Positions 44,107 through 53,866 of a stretch of 64,000 nt of DNA are shown piece by piece. The stretch is from Noviherbaspirillum_A sp047237965 (lineage in GTDB: Bacteria > Pseudomonadota > Gammaproteobacteria > Burkholderiales > Burkholderiaceae_D): positions 186,001 to 250,000 of the forward strand of contig NZ_JBDFLX010000003.1 in the NCBI RefSeq assembly GCF_047237965.1, written 5' to 3'. Below the pieces are notes generated by a model. It did no database searches. It had not been told where the DNA came from and saw only the letters and a list, made by a program, of their open reading frames with translations. The position numbers and the translations under genes are program-made. The stretch's first letter is position 1. Each line of letters starts with the position of its first letter.

Positions 44107-45657
44107 GGAAAGCAGTGAAAACCAAAGGCATCGCTAAGCTACGCATTGGCAGTGATTGTGATTCTTTTCCTCTGTGAGGGGTCGCCGTTGATCAGGCATG
44201 TCGCGCATTTTCAGCTCGCCGTTCAGCACCGCTACCGGAACCTGCACAAGAAGGTGTACCCCCTTATTCGTCCAACGCATCTGCCGCTTCTTCGCACAAC
44301 GCAAACTAACCAATTCATTCACCGCCGATTCCGCGATGCTGCTACTGATCGGCATGCCGCGCCGATAACGCCATCCATAGTTGACCAAGTAATGGGCATT
44401 GGATTGGAGGTACCAATACGTCCCTCGCAGATTCCACCAAAGCGCCCTGTACGCCGCGTCTTCCGGGGCGAGACCAATCATGTCATGAAGGCTTTTCAGT
44501 CTTTCGACAGCTTCAAAACCCCTTCCATGCCACGTCAACCATTTTGCGGATGCGATTTCGTCTGGTAGTGAGTGCTCGTTAGGTACCGCCAGATCAGGAA
44601 ACTTTTGCGCCGATTGTTCGATTACGCGAAATTTCATCGCGATATGAAACCAATCTAAAATCCAGATCAACGGCCTTTGGGACTCGTCGACCGCTTTTTC
44701 GAATTCGCCTGCGCCGTCGGAGACGATGGTGATCTTTTGGTCCGGCGCAGCGCCTTGCTCCGAGAGAAAATGGTCAAGGCGTGTCGCGGCCGACGTGACC
44801 TCCCGATTAACGTAGCCATACACTTTGCAACTGCCGTCGGCGAGGACAGCCCGGCCGGCGATGATGTTCACGTGACGTCCAGTGGACGGAACTCGCTTTG
44901 AGGGGAAATACTGCGCCAATTTGGCTTCGTCCTGTTCCTGTTGTGACGGTCGATGACGTAACCATGCCGATTTACTGCCAGGGCGATAATCTTGACCTTG
45001 CTGTTTGCGGGCGGGTAGGCACGTTCACCGCGAATGGCACTTTCGGTGGCGTGGTCCAGTTCTTGACCAACCGCCCATAAGCAGTTCTTGTGCCCAGAGA
45101 CGGAGATCGCCTGATCGACCGGCAAAGTCTTTTTCAAGAGCGCCGTAGCGACCGCATACGGCAGGTGCGCTGCCCACTTGACCTGAAGGTATTCCAGTTC
45201 CGGGCTGAGGCGTCCGGCTAGCTCGGCTCCAAGCGGGCTAAGTGACTTGCTGCTCATGTCCCGACTGCATTTGTAGACACGCAGCTGAGGGCTGTCGATG
45301 GCCACCTTACCGAAAACCGTTAGATATCGGATCGTATGCTTGGCTTTGATGGACAAGGCTGCACCGCACTGTGGGCAGTATTTGGAAGCAACCAAGAAAC
45401 CGTGCGCTTGGGCGTTGATCAAAACGCGCTGAGCCTCGTGCACCAGATTTTTGCCTTCGGCCAGGCTCAACCCCAACTGCTTCAGTTCACCATCGGCGCG
45501 TCCAAATTCAGCCAATCGGATCTGTACACTACGGCCAGCATTGTCTTCAAGTTGCGCCTCGATGACCATCCGCATGACTGTCTCCGTTATTGTTCTTAAG
45601 ACAATAGTGTACTGCCAAATTTGACTGAACGGTGGCCTCCGGTTTTGACTGCTCTCC
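44107..45657 (-). mobile_element. ISKra4-family element, about 1.55 kb
   Basis: Inverted ends: GGAAAGCAGTGAAAACCAAA at 44107 and, read inward from 45657, GGAGAGCAGTCAAAACCGGA. I see no 8-base target duplication. Its transposase frame is shifted, so it is probably dead. Confidence 0.75.
44134..45572 (-). pseudogene. ISKra4-family transposase, one frameshift
   Basis: The first part (from ATG 45572) has a zinc-finger-like CPQCGAALSIKAKHTIRYLT and runs to HRHNRNRTK; the second part continues in another frame from AQYFPSKRVPSTGRHVNIIA with KITIVSDGAGEFEKAV, WILDWFHIAMKFRVIEQSAQ and ISSSIAESAVNELVSLRCAK. The shift is near 44900, where the two frames overlap by about 50 bases. Some ISKra4-related elements use programmed shifting, but I see no strong slippery site, so I call it inactive. 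Confidence 0.8.
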
Positions 45658-45689
45658 ATTGCATGTAACTGCCGCCGGTGAATAAGCCC

Positions 45690-45950
45690 GGGCTTAAGTG
45701 GAGCAATTAGCCCAAGCCGTTCAGCAGGTAACCGGCGATACCGTCGAGGTCACCTTAGTCAACCAAAGATATGCTGGCGACAATGCGGCAAGCCAGGCTG
45801 CCAAGCATAGGTTCGGCCTTTTGGTGGTTAAACATACACGAGCCAAACAAGGCTTTGTATTGCTGCCGCGTCGCTAGCCTAAAGTGGCTGAGAATTTGCG
45901 TACTACCTGAAAACCGCTGGCTCCATTGGACACAATTGTACAAAGTGTGG
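45690..45950 (+). pseudogene. IS5-family transposase, C-terminal remnant
   Basis: Read through stops, the plus strand gives VEQLAQAVQQVTGDTVEVTL, QAAKHRFGLLVVKHTRAKQG and FVLLPRR. This matches the last third of IS5-type transposases (IS1031-like group). The frame is interrupted at the catalytic Glu region. Confidence 0.6.
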
Positions 45951-46022
45951 GGAGTTCCTTTCTAGCTAGGCTCTCTGGAACTGCGAAACTCGCCGTTGTC
46001 GCTATGCGGGCTAATTTCATTT

Positions 46023-46274
46023 CTAAAGGAAAATGCTGGGCGGCGCCTTTTGTGCCTCAAACTCTGAATGGCAACGGATTACTCCGCCATGTTGATCAAT
46101 GAGGGTTTCGGCCTCTGCTTTCGCTGCTTCCGAGGCCAATTCCTTTGTATCAAAGCCTGCATCTTTGATCGGATTTCTGGCCTTTCCATTGACCATAAAT
46201 GCGGCCGTCCACTTATCTCCTATTTTGGCAGGAAAGATTTCTACACTATTATTTTTATAACGGTAATGTTCCAT
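46023..46274 (-). CDS. hypothetical protein, 83 aa
   Basis: From ATG 46274 (MEHYRYKNNSVEIFPAKIGD) with GGAA upstream. It continues KWTAAFMVNGKARNPIKDAG and KELASEAAKAEAETLIDQHG. The fold looks like a small alpha/beta protein similar to short proteins of unknown function in Burkholderiales. The frame from 46370 adds an unlikely leader. No role assigned. Confidence 0.5.
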   Translation of the reverse strand: MEHYRYKNNSVEIFPAKIGDKWTAAFMVNGKARNPIKDAGFDTKELASEAAKAEAETLIDQHGGVIRCHSEFEAQKAPPSIFL

Positions 46275-46549
46275 AGATTCCGCATTCACAGTAGGTCGTT
46301 TCGTATTTAAATATAGCCGGCATTGGCTTGATGGTGATTGATCGTTCTCGCAATATCGCATTGTTGCCAATTTAGCGAAGGGAACAATACGCGGAGCTAA
46401 AAGGACTTATATATTCAAAGAATGGACACCGTAGCCAGATGAGCCAAGTTTTGCTGAGTCGGTCAGTTATTTCGCGTTGGTGCCCCCATGTTTCGATGCC
46501 AGCAAAGCTGCTTCCGACAGCGCAGCCTTGCTTCGGCAATCTCGGCTTC

Positions 46550-47431
46550 TCAACCATTGCGACGACGGCTCAGCCCCAGACCGAGGAGACCCAGCGCCAT
46601 CAGCGCAATACTCGCTGGCTCGGGGACTGGGGAGGGGCCGGGTCCTGGTGGCACCGAACTGCCGCCAACAAATGTGACGTCCAATGAGCCGTTAATGACT
46701 TGCGTGCCATTCGGCGCAACCCCGTTGTTCAACTGAGCCGACTGGAAGGAAACGTTATAGAACGGGACCGGGGCAGTAAAATATTGGGTCCCAGCAGCGC
46801 TCAAGTTAAACGTCGTGTTCACGCCAAAATTGCCGCAGTTAATCCCACTGCCACTGCCGCTGCCACCTGCACCCGGACAGGTAGGCAAGGTCGGATCAAG
46901 CTGCCCCTGACCGGTAGTCGTTATGCCGTTTGCAAGCGCAATATCATCACTGTTGTTGCCTGTTACGAAAGGTGTAGTGCCCGTTCCCGGTTGGATAAAT
47001 GTGGTATTCGAAGCAGGATCCAGAAATATGCTCAGATTCCCCGTCGGGTTGTAGATAAAGGTCGTTAGTGAACTAGCAGTAGTATAGGTGCCGCTTCCAC
47101 GATATAGAGCATACAGACCATATTGATTGGCGGTAACGCCACCCAGCTGTGACGCAACCGGCGTACTTCCATTATTGGCGACAAATTGCCCAGCATTCCA
47201 CCTCAGCGATACATCGAAAGTGCCGCTGCTTGGGCTGCCGTTAAAGGTCACGACCTCAGTGTAATTGCCGGTGATCTTATCCGCGTTCACGGTGCTACCA
47301 GTAGCGCCCGGAACGGGCGCTTCACTGACTGTGAAGTCCGGGAAAGATTGGGCAATTGCACTAGAAGTTGCTAGCGCAAAAACACTGACCAATGCACGCG
47401 TGAGTACAGTTTTCCTCGATAAATTATTCAT
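46550..47431 (-). CDS. pepA: PepA-type flocculation PEP-CTERM protein
   Basis: 293 residues with a signal peptide (TRALVSVFALATSSAIAQ) and a C-terminal PEP-CTERM signal: VPEPASIALMALGLLGLGLS, then RRR. The middle (DKITGNYTEVVTFNG, VSLRWNAGQFVANNG, NQYGLYALYRGSGTY, INGSLDVTF) matches PepA, a Zoogloea protein needed for floc formation. PEP-CTERM proteins are exported, cut by exosortase and linked to the surface or exopolysaccharide. A paralogue, now frameshifted, is divergent at 48087. A -24/-12-like site (GG-N10-GC at 47475-47488) lies 30-50 bases upstream. In Zoogloea, pepA needs RpoN and PrsK/PrsR. Confidence 0.85.
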   Translation of the reverse strand: MNNLSRKTVLTRALVSVFALATSSAIAQSFPDFTVSEAPVPGATGSTVNADKITGNYTEVVTFNGSPSSGTFDVSLRWNAGQFVANNGSTPVASQLGGVTANQYGLYALYRGSGTYTTASSLTTFIYNPTGNLSIFLDPASNTTFIQPGTGTTPFVTGNNSDDIALANGITTTGQGQLDPTLPTCPGAGGSGSGSGINCGNFGVNTTFNLSAAGTQYFTAPVPFYNVSFQSAQLNNGVAPNGTQVINGSLDVTFVGGSSVPPGPGPSPVPEPASIALMALGLLGLGLSRRRNG

Positions 47432-47472
47432 GTCCGTTTCTCCAATTTAACAAATACCCCCTGCGAAAATAA

Positions 47473-47489
47473 ATGCATAAATTGGGCCT
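47473..47489 (-). promoter_or_regulatory. possible sigma-54 promoter of pepA
   Basis: On the minus strand AGGCCC-N5-ATGCA has the invariant GG and GC ten bases apart. It differs from consensus at several other positions. The position, 44-57 bases before the ATG, is right. Confidence 0.5.
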
Positions 47490-47948
47490 ATGTTCCTCTT
47501 ATCGGTTAAATCAGTGATTAGAAAAGGATTTATTAAAGGGAAAAATCGGGTGTGTAAAAATATTCGACAGTTTTTTCTTGAATTGGATTAATTATTCACA
47601 TTAATAACATTTCAAAAATTAAATATGACCGTTTCAACGAATCAAACTTGCATATCATTAAAATCTTTCTAACAAAGAGAGGTTTCAAGCCATACTTGGA
47701 ATGGCTGTCTATGAATAGAGATCGCGTCGCATAGACAATGCTGCCTTAGCACAGTGACACGTCAACCGGAATTACATAAGGAAATCATCTTTCATCTGGG
47801 AACTACTAATGATGTACGCTTTAAACTAAATTCGCATATTTTCTTATAATCAACAATTCATAAAAGAAATATCGGTTGGATTTACATTCGTATAACATTC
47901 TTTACTTGAATATCTCATAAGCATCTGAATAAAAGTGTTTTTATTGTC

Positions 47949-47966
47949 CAGGCATGATTAATGCAA
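47949..47966 (+). promoter_or_regulatory. possible sigma-54 promoter of the second pepA
   Basis: AGGCAT-N5-ATGCA, with GG (47951-47952) and GC (47963-47964) ten bases apart. It lies about 120 bases before the start at 48087. The remaining divergent region 47432-48086 is AT-rich and has no gene. Confidence 0.5.
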
Positions 47967-48086
47967 TAGGAAACTTGTCGGGCTATAACAATAAAATTTT
48001 GAATTTTGGAAATAAAGATTTAGGGGCTAATCCAATCAGGGGAGGCACTGAAAGTTGAATATACTCAATGTCTATGAAGAAACAGA

Positions 48087-48910
48087 ATGAAAAAAATGAT
48101 GAGCAAGACTTTGGCAGCAGCAGCCATCACCACAGCATTGGGCGTCTTCAACTCCGGCGCAATGGCACAAGCGACCTTTCCGGATTTCCGAGTAAATGCA
48201 ACGATTGCCGGCGGCACGCTCACTGGTATCACTGCAGACAAGATCACGGGTAATTATGTCGAGGTCATTACCTTCTTGGGGAATACCTTCCAGGCATCCC
48301 TGGTGTGGAATGCAGGTCAGTTCGTTTCGAACGATGGTACTACCCCGGTTGCCTCGAACCTCAGTTCCACTGGCGGCACCGGTGCTCAATACGGCCTCTA
48401 TGCGCTGTACCAAGCATCCGGCACCTTCACCCAATCCGACGGCGTGACCACGTTCAACTTCACGCCGAGCGCCAGCAGCAGCCAGCGCCTGTTCCTCGAT
48501 CCGAACTCCAACACCACGTTTGGCGCACCGGGAACCGGCGCCACGGCTTGGACCACGGGCAATGCGGGCGACGATCTGCAGATCGCCACCGGCACCCCAA
48601 CCATTGGCCAGGGTACGCTGGCCCCGAACCTGCTACCTGCGGCAATGGCATCAATTGCGGCAGCTTCGGCGCCACCTCGACTTTCGCACTGAACGCCTCG
48701 GGCAGCCAGTACTTCACCGCACCGAATCCGTTATACAACGTGTCGTTCCAGTCCGGTCAGCTGAACAACTTCTCGCCAACCGGGACACAGACGATCAACG
48801 GCTCTCTGGACGTCGTGTTCAACAATGCGGTGCCTGAGCCGGCCAGCGTTGCACTGATCGGTCTGGGCCTGATGGGTCTGGGCCTGAGCTGTCGCCTTAA
48901 GCAAGCGTAA
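48087..48910 (+). pseudogene. second PepA-type PEP-CTERM gene, one-base frameshift
   Basis: Starts MKKMMSKTLAAAAITTALGV with a signal peptide and follows the 46550 protein: DKITGNYVEVITFLG, SLVWNAGQFVSNDG, AQYGLYALYQASGTF, TFGAPGTGATAWTTG. Near 48633 the frame ends its homology and continues in the next frame as TCGNGINCGSFGATSTFALN, LYNVSFQSGQLNN and the PEP-CTERM signal VPEPASVALIGLGLMGLGLS. One missing C would restore NLPTCGNG. All else is intact, so it is a recent loss, a phase-variable state or a sequencing error. Confidence 0.82.
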
Positions 48911-48945
48911 AAACGGTTTAGTCCGCTACGGTTTGTAGCTGGCTC

Positions 48946-49040
48946 TAATGGAATGGACGCATCATTTCTGATTGTGGACTTCCTGCACATCCACTTTGGC
49001 ACTTCAATACCGTCTCAGGAAGGATGCGTCCATTCCATTA
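48946..49040. repeat. 95-bp element with inverted ends (MITE-like)
   Basis: TAATGGAATGGACGCATC at 48946-48963 is exactly the reverse complement of 49023-49040, and the match continues inward for eight more bases with two mismatches. There is no coding capacity. The ends resemble the sequence in front of the IS110-type gene near 53780 (TAATGGAATGGTCGCC). Confidence 0.65.
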
Positions 49041-49326
49041 AAGCCCTTGATATATCACAATCTATATTGTTGTCGTGCCTTGGAAGTAATAATTTTCAAT
49101 TTCGAATGACATGAAAATGTGTTTGGTGTTAGTTTATTGATGGAAATGCATTTGTGACTGTCAGCGAATAATAGTTTTGCATGCTAAAAATTTAAACTAA
49201 AACAATAGTTACGTGGTTTCTCAATTCTTGGGACAGGGAAGGCCTAAGAGACGCTGATTTATTCTGGCTTAAGTTGACTGCTGACGTTCTGCCAGAATGC
49301 TACGTGAGTCATTTTGGGGCAGAACG

Positions 49327-50305
49327 ATGCAGTCGAGCTTTTCTGAACTGGAATATGCAGCCAAAAAGAAGGTAACGCGACGTGACCGGATTCTTGCGGA
49401 GATCGAGACCCTTACCCCATGGACCGATCTGGTCACGGTACTGGAACCTTGCTATCCGAAGGGCGAAGGCCGCGGACGACCGCCGATTGGTTTAGTGCGC
49501 ATGCTTCGCATGTATATCGTCCAGCAATGCTTTGGCTTGTGGGATGAAGGCATGGAAGGTGCGGTCGACGACAGCCAGGCCATTCGCCGTTTCATTGGCA
49601 TCGATCTGAGTGTCGATACCGCGCCCGATACGACCACATTGTTAAAGTTTCGTCGTCTGCTGGAAACGCACCATCTGACCAAGGTGGTGTTTGACACCAT
49701 CAACGGCCACCTGGCCGCGAAGGGACTGCTGCTCAAGGAAGGCACTATCGTGGACGCCACGATCATTGCTGCGCCGCCTTCGACGAAGAACAAGGCTGGA
49801 GAACGCGACCCGGACATGCACCAGACAAAAAAGGGAAATGAGTGGCATTTCGGCATGAGAACGCGTATTGGCGTGGATGCCGCTTCTCGTCCATACCGTT
49901 GTGACTACCGCAGCCAATGTCAATGATGTGACGCAGGCTCATGCGCTGCTGCATGGAGAAGAGACGCACGCTTTTGGCGATGCAGTCTATACCGGCTTGA
50001 CCAGGCGGGAAAAGAACCTGGCCAGTACTGTGACTTGGCACGTCGCCATGAAGCCGGGTAAGCGGCGCGTTTTACCGGACATGCCGTTGGGCGAATTACT
50101 GGAGAAGATTGAGCACGCCAAAGCGAGCATACGCGCCAAGGTCGAGCATCCGTTGCATGTGGTAAAGAATCTGTTTAGGCACCGCAAGACCCGCTATCGC
50201 GGCCTGGCGAAGAACACGGCTCAACTGCTAACGCTGTTTGGCATGGCGAACCTGATGCTAGCCAAGAAACGCTTGATAGCGATCCATGCCCAAGGTGGGT
50301 CCTGA
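49327..50305 (+). pseudogene. IS5-family transposase, one frameshift
   Basis: From ATG 49327: MQSSFSELEYAAKKKVTRRD, LEPCYPKGEGRGRPPIGLVR, LRMYIVQQCFGLWDEGMEGA, EGTIVDATIIAAPPSTKNKA and KGNEWHFGM. The frame shifts near 49880 at the segment VDAAS, and continues LVHTVVTTAANVNDVTQAHA to RYRGLAKNTAQLLTLFGMAN. Catalytic Asp codons lie in both parts. It is full length apart from the shift. Confidence 0.85.
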
Positions 50306-50519
50306 GCAAGGGAAACCTGCGAATGTAGCAATAAAAAGCCTATCGCGCCGGCGAAAGTAGGCCCTCTGCGCGGCCCATTTCCCATCAAACACATACCCGT
50401 CGCGCGCGCCTTAAAACGCGCTAATAGTTTAGCGCCTCCCAAAGTCTTTTCGCGTATGGGAGCATATGGTGTCTTAACTGTCGGTTGGAGAAGCTCGCGT
50501 GAATCAGACTGTAGTCCCT

Positions 50520-50567
50520 TTACTTCTTCTCAGACTTGCGCCGCGATGCTGCAAAGCCGACGCAACC
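50520..50567 (-). pseudogene. orphan PEP-CTERM C-terminal tail (1)
   Basis: Minus-strand codons read GCVGFAASRRKSEKK and stop, the end of a PEP-CTERM sorting signal (compare GLLGFAASRRKSAKS in the intact gene at 55207). The frame upstream is closed, so the rest of the gene is gone. Confidence 0.6.
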
Positions 50568-50579
50568 TTAATTTGCTTT

Positions 50580-51530
50580 TTATGCTGCAATTAATGTGTT
50601 GCATTTATGGAACGTATATGGCTGGATAGTTTTACAAGACGAGCTGCTGATATCTTTCCAGAATGACCGACGTATGGATGCTCGCTTTCGATGTTTTGCG
50701 GAAATCTCTTCAAGTGGCTTCGTATAGAACGGCAAAGAAATCAAATATTTCCCATTTGCGACCTCTACACCGCCCAGGCTCTTCCAGAATTTGTCGTAGG
50801 CATTGGTGAAATTACTGGCTTTGCCCTTGTTTTCATAGCAAATGTTGGCATCACCTTTTATCGCGACCACATAGTTACTGTGGACCGCTTCGGCAATTCC
50901 CTGCATAGCGGCGAAACAAAAAAAACTGGGGGAGTTGTTAGGAAACGCTTGGTTGAATGCTGCCAGCGCATCCTGAACGTGGGAGGAGGCACCTTGGTTG
51001 CGGGCAACAAGTGGGACAATGGGTTGTCCGAGGCCAGCGAAAGTGCCGTCAATCCAGTTGAAGCTTAAACAATGCAACGTTTTTCCGTTCATCAGTAAGC
51101 AAATGCTGAGTTCCCCTTCCGGCGCCCATCTCGGTGACAGCGTCAATGTGATCGCAAAGCGCTTGCCCGCCACCTCTCGCTCCCATAGCAAGAAACCACC
51201 TTTCCGGTAAAGGGTGGTTTTATACCGCGGGATGAAAGTGCGGTCTTCTAGCCGGTAATGCGCAAACCAATAGGCGATCCGAGTCCTTACCGGCAGATCC
51301 TCGCATAGATAAGAGCGCTGGCTCAAGTGGTGAAAAAGATCGATATTCCATTTGTCTGCTAGATGAAGACGGACGACATCAAGTTGCAGGAATTTCTTAT
51401 GTTCCGGCAGGTAAGCCAGCACTCGCAGGCTACGCACGAAGCGCGCGATTAACGATTTCAGGCTTGCTTTTCGGCGATGGGCAAGTATGTCTGAGAGTAG
51501 GCGGCGGATGATCCATATAGTTGTAGGCAT
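50580..51530 (-). CDS. VirK/YbjX (DUF535) family protein
   Basis: About 316 residues from ATG 51530 (MPTTIWIIRRLLSDILAHRR). Conserved DUF535 segments are seen: EREVAGKRFAITLTLSPRW, GELSICLLMNGKTLHCLSFN, QGIAEAVHSNYVVAIKGDAN, TNAYDKFWKSLGGVE and ISAKHRKRASIRRSFWKDI. The family (VirK, YbjX, Mig-14 neighbours) is linked to envelope or antimicrobial peptide resistance in enterics; its biochemical role is not known. The protein lacks a signal peptide. It sits alone between an IS5 pseudogene and PEP-CTERM remnants. Confidence 0.82.
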   Translation of the reverse strand: MPTTIWIIRRLLSDILAHRRKASLKSLIARFVRSLRVLAYLPEHKKFLQLDVVRLHLADKWNIDLFHHLSQRSYLCEDLPVRTRIAYWFAHYRLEDRTFIPRYKTTLYRKGGFLLWEREVAGKRFAITLTLSPRWAPEGELSICLLMNGKTLHCLSFNWIDGTFAGLGQPIVPLVARNQGASSHVQDALAAFNQAFPNNSPSFFCFAAMQGIAEAVHSNYVVAIKGDANICYENKGKASNFTNAYDKFWKSLGGVEVANGKYLISLPFYTKPLEEISAKHRKRASIRRSFWKDISSSSCKTIQPYTFHKCNTLIAA

Positions 51531-51738
51531 AAGTATTCTTTGATGAAAAGTCAGCCGGATTTCTCTTTGTAAGATCCGGCATGCCACAATGGGCTTAGCT
51601 GAACGAAAGCATCACTTAACTTGGGAAATGCCAAATACATACTGCTGAACATCAAAGAATACGTGTCTTGTGCCTTTCTTCGATACTTGACGCAAAAAAA
51701 CCTGCTCCTGGCGGGCTTTAATAAAGCAGATGGGCTAC

Positions 51739-51777
51739 TCACGCGTTCTTGCTCTTGGCTGACTTGCGGCGCGATGC
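51739..51777 (-). pseudogene. orphan PEP-CTERM C-terminal tail (2)
   Basis: Minus-strand codons read ASRRKSAKSKNA and stop, nearly identical to the last residues of the PEP-CTERM protein at 55207 (ASRRKSAKSENS). No gene remains upstream. Confidence 0.6.
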
Positions 51778-51904
51778 GTAGAGGAAAGCAATTTTGTCTA
51801 AAAGGCGAGGGTAAATTTGTCTACATCGTGCCATCGAAATCGATTTTCATTTTGAATCAATTACTTAAGGCTGCATCGACGTTTCTGAGCAAGAACGGCA
51901 AGTG

Positions 51905-52419
51905 GAGAGCAGTCAAAACCAGAGGCATCGCTATGCTACGCATTGGCAGTGATCGTAATTCTCTTTTTCTGTGAATGTTCGCCGTCGATCAGGCAGGTCA
52001 CGCATTTTCAGCTCGCCGTTGAGCACCGCTACCCGAACCTGCACAAGAAGGTGTGCCCCCTTATTCGTCCAACGCATCTGCCGCTTCTTCGCACAACGCA
52101 AACTGACCACTTCATTCACCGCCGATTCCGCGATGCTGCTGCTGATGGGCATACCGCGCCAATAACGCCATCCGTAGTTGACCAAGTACTGCGCAATGGA
52201 TTCCAAGTACCAATACGTCCCGCGCAGATTCCACCAGAGCGCTCGGTACGCCGCGTCCTCCGCCGCGAGGCCAATCATGTCATGGAGGCCTTTCAGTCTT
52301 TCGACTGCTTCGGAACCCCTGCCATGCCACGTCAGCCATTTCGCGGATGCGATTTCATCCGGTACTGAGCGCCCATTGGGTGCCGACAGAACAGGAAACT
52401 TTTGCGCCGATTGCTCGAT
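51905..52419 (-). pseudogene. ISKra4-family element, 3' half, cut by IS3
   Basis: Encodes the C-terminal part (AAYRALWWNLRGTYWYLESI, ISSSIAESAVNEVVSLRCAK) plus the terminal repeat at 51905. It is close to, but not the same as, the copy at 44107. The right side is interrupted exactly where the IS3 element begins at 52420; the missing half is not found on the other side. Confidence 0.75.
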
Positions 52420-52482
52420 TGACCTTGCCCCGGTTCCACGTACAGCAGAAATCGATTAATTTCTGTGTACATGGAGGTCAAC

Positions 52483-52803
52483 ATGAGCGAAGAGAGCGTA
52501 CCGAAGAGGCAATACACCGAGGAATTTAAGCTAGAGGCCGTTCGCCTAGCCGATTCGGTTGGCGGTCACGAGGCAGCCCGGCGGTTGGGGATTCCGACCG
52601 CGGCGTTAAGCAATTGGTCCCGGCGAAGGCGTAAAGCACCTGGCAAGGAAGCAATGGAGTCGGCGCCAAACGGTCAGGCACGCCGGTCGCCAACGGACTT
52701 GGAAGCCGAGGTTAGCCGGCTTCGCAAGGAACTGGCCAGTGCCAGACTGGACGTGGAAATCCTTCGAAAGGCAACGGCGTATTTCGCGAAGGGGTCGCGG
52801 TGA
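52483..52803 (+). CDS. IS3-family OrfA
   Basis: 106 residues. RQYTEEFKLEAVRLADSVGG and EAARRLGIPTAALSNWSRRR form the helix-turn-helix; a leucine-zipper-like LEAEVSRLRKELASARLDVE follows. It overlaps orfB by four bases at GTGA, as usual for IS3 elements, where shifting makes the OrfAB transposase. Confidence 0.92.
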   Translation: MSEESVPKRQYTEEFKLEAVRLADSVGGHEAARRLGIPTAALSNWSRRRRKAPGKEAMESAPNGQARRSPTDLEAEVSRLRKELASARLDVEILRKATAYFAKGSR

Positions 52804-53663
52804 AATACGCCTGGATTGATACCAACCGCGACCACTACAGTGTCAGCCGGCTGTGCCGGGTGCTTGGGGTTTCTCGCACGGGCTACTGCCAGTGGCGAAG
52901 TCGTGCGCCCAGTGCACGCACTCAGGCCAATGCCATTCTGGATGCCCAGGTCAGGCAGATTCACGGTCACAGTCGCAGCAGTTACGGTCGCCCCAGGATT
53001 GTGCAGGCCCTTCGCCGCCAAGGCCTGCCCGTGGGCAGCGAGCGGGTTCGTCAGAGCTTGCGCCGGCTAGGCCTGCGCGCGGTCTACAAGCGCCCCTACC
53101 GGGTGACGACGGATTCGTCGCATCATCTGCCGGTGGCGCCCAACATACTGAATCGTCGCTTTGACGGCTGGCCGCCCAATCGTGCCTGGGTGGCGGATTT
53201 GACTTACATTGCCACGGCAGAGGGATGGCTTTATCTGGCGGTCATCATGGATCTGGCCAGTCGTCGGATTGTGGGCTGGTCGATGTCGGAACGGATGAAA
53301 GCCGGCCTGGTGTGCCAGGCGCTGCGCTCGGCATATGGACAGTGCCGGCCGCCTGTCGGTTTGATTTTACACAGCGATCAGGGAGTCCAGTACGCCAGCC
53401 GCGCCTACCGTCGCCTTGCTGCCGATTTCGGCATGCAGGTTTCCATGAGCCGCCGTGCCAACGCTTGGGATAATGCAGCGATGGAAAGTTTCTTCAAGAC
53501 TTTGAAGGTAGAGCGGATTTACCAAGGACGATACGAAACACGGGCGCAAGCCCGACTCGACATCGTGAACTGGATCGAGGGCTTTTACAACCGACAGCGC
53601 CTTCATTCTTCCATTGGCTACCGTACTCCGATGGAGGTTGAAAACATGCTGAAAGCCGCATAA
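52800..53663 (+). CDS. IS3-family OrfB transposase
   Basis: 287 residues with HTH_21 (YSVSRLCRVLGVSRTGYCQW) and an rve integrase core. The DDE residues are in WVADLTYIATAEGW, ILHSDQGVQYAS and NAAMESFFKTLKVERI. It ends HSSIGYRTPMEVE. The frame is intact; the element is probably active. Confidence 0.94.
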   Translation: MKYAWIDTNRDHYSVSRLCRVLGVSRTGYCQWRSRAPSARTQANAILDAQVRQIHGHSRSSYGRPRIVQALRRQGLPVGSERVRQSLRRLGLRAVYKRPYRVTTDSSHHLPVAPNILNRRFDGWPPNRAWVADLTYIATAEGWLYLAVIMDLASRRIVGWSMSERMKAGLVCQALRSAYGQCRPPVGLILHSDQGVQYASRAYRRLAADFGMQVSMSRRANAWDNAAMESFFKTLKVERIYQGRYETRAQARLDIVNWIEGFYNRQRLHSSIGYRTPMEVENMLKAA

Positions 53664-53866
53664 CCTGCTGTACGTGAAACCGAGGCAGGATCATTCACGC
53701 CTTGGTTACCTGTCCCCTACAGTGTTTGCTCATACCTTCAAACATCTGCAGGCCGCCTGACACGAGAGTGTCCATTATTAATGGAATGGTCGCCCCCTCC
53801 TCAAACGGCATCGATGTGCCAAAGTAGCATCGGTTAACAACTACTGATACGAAAGGAGCGACCACC

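Larger units (their letters stand above)
52420..53694 (+). mobile_element. IS3-family element (1275 bp)
   Basis: Inverted ends: TGACCTTGCCCCGGTTCCAC at 52420 and, read inward from 53694, TGATCCTGCCTCGGTTTCAC. There is no clear 3-4 base duplication, and the flanks do not join into the interrupted ISKra4 sequence, so one side was lost after insertion. Confidence 0.85.

Noticed and set aside
48946..49040. Reading the 95-bp inverted repeat as a simple transcription terminator for the second pepA.
   Set aside because: The loop of about 59 bases is too long and no T-run follows, so an insertion-type repeat fits better.
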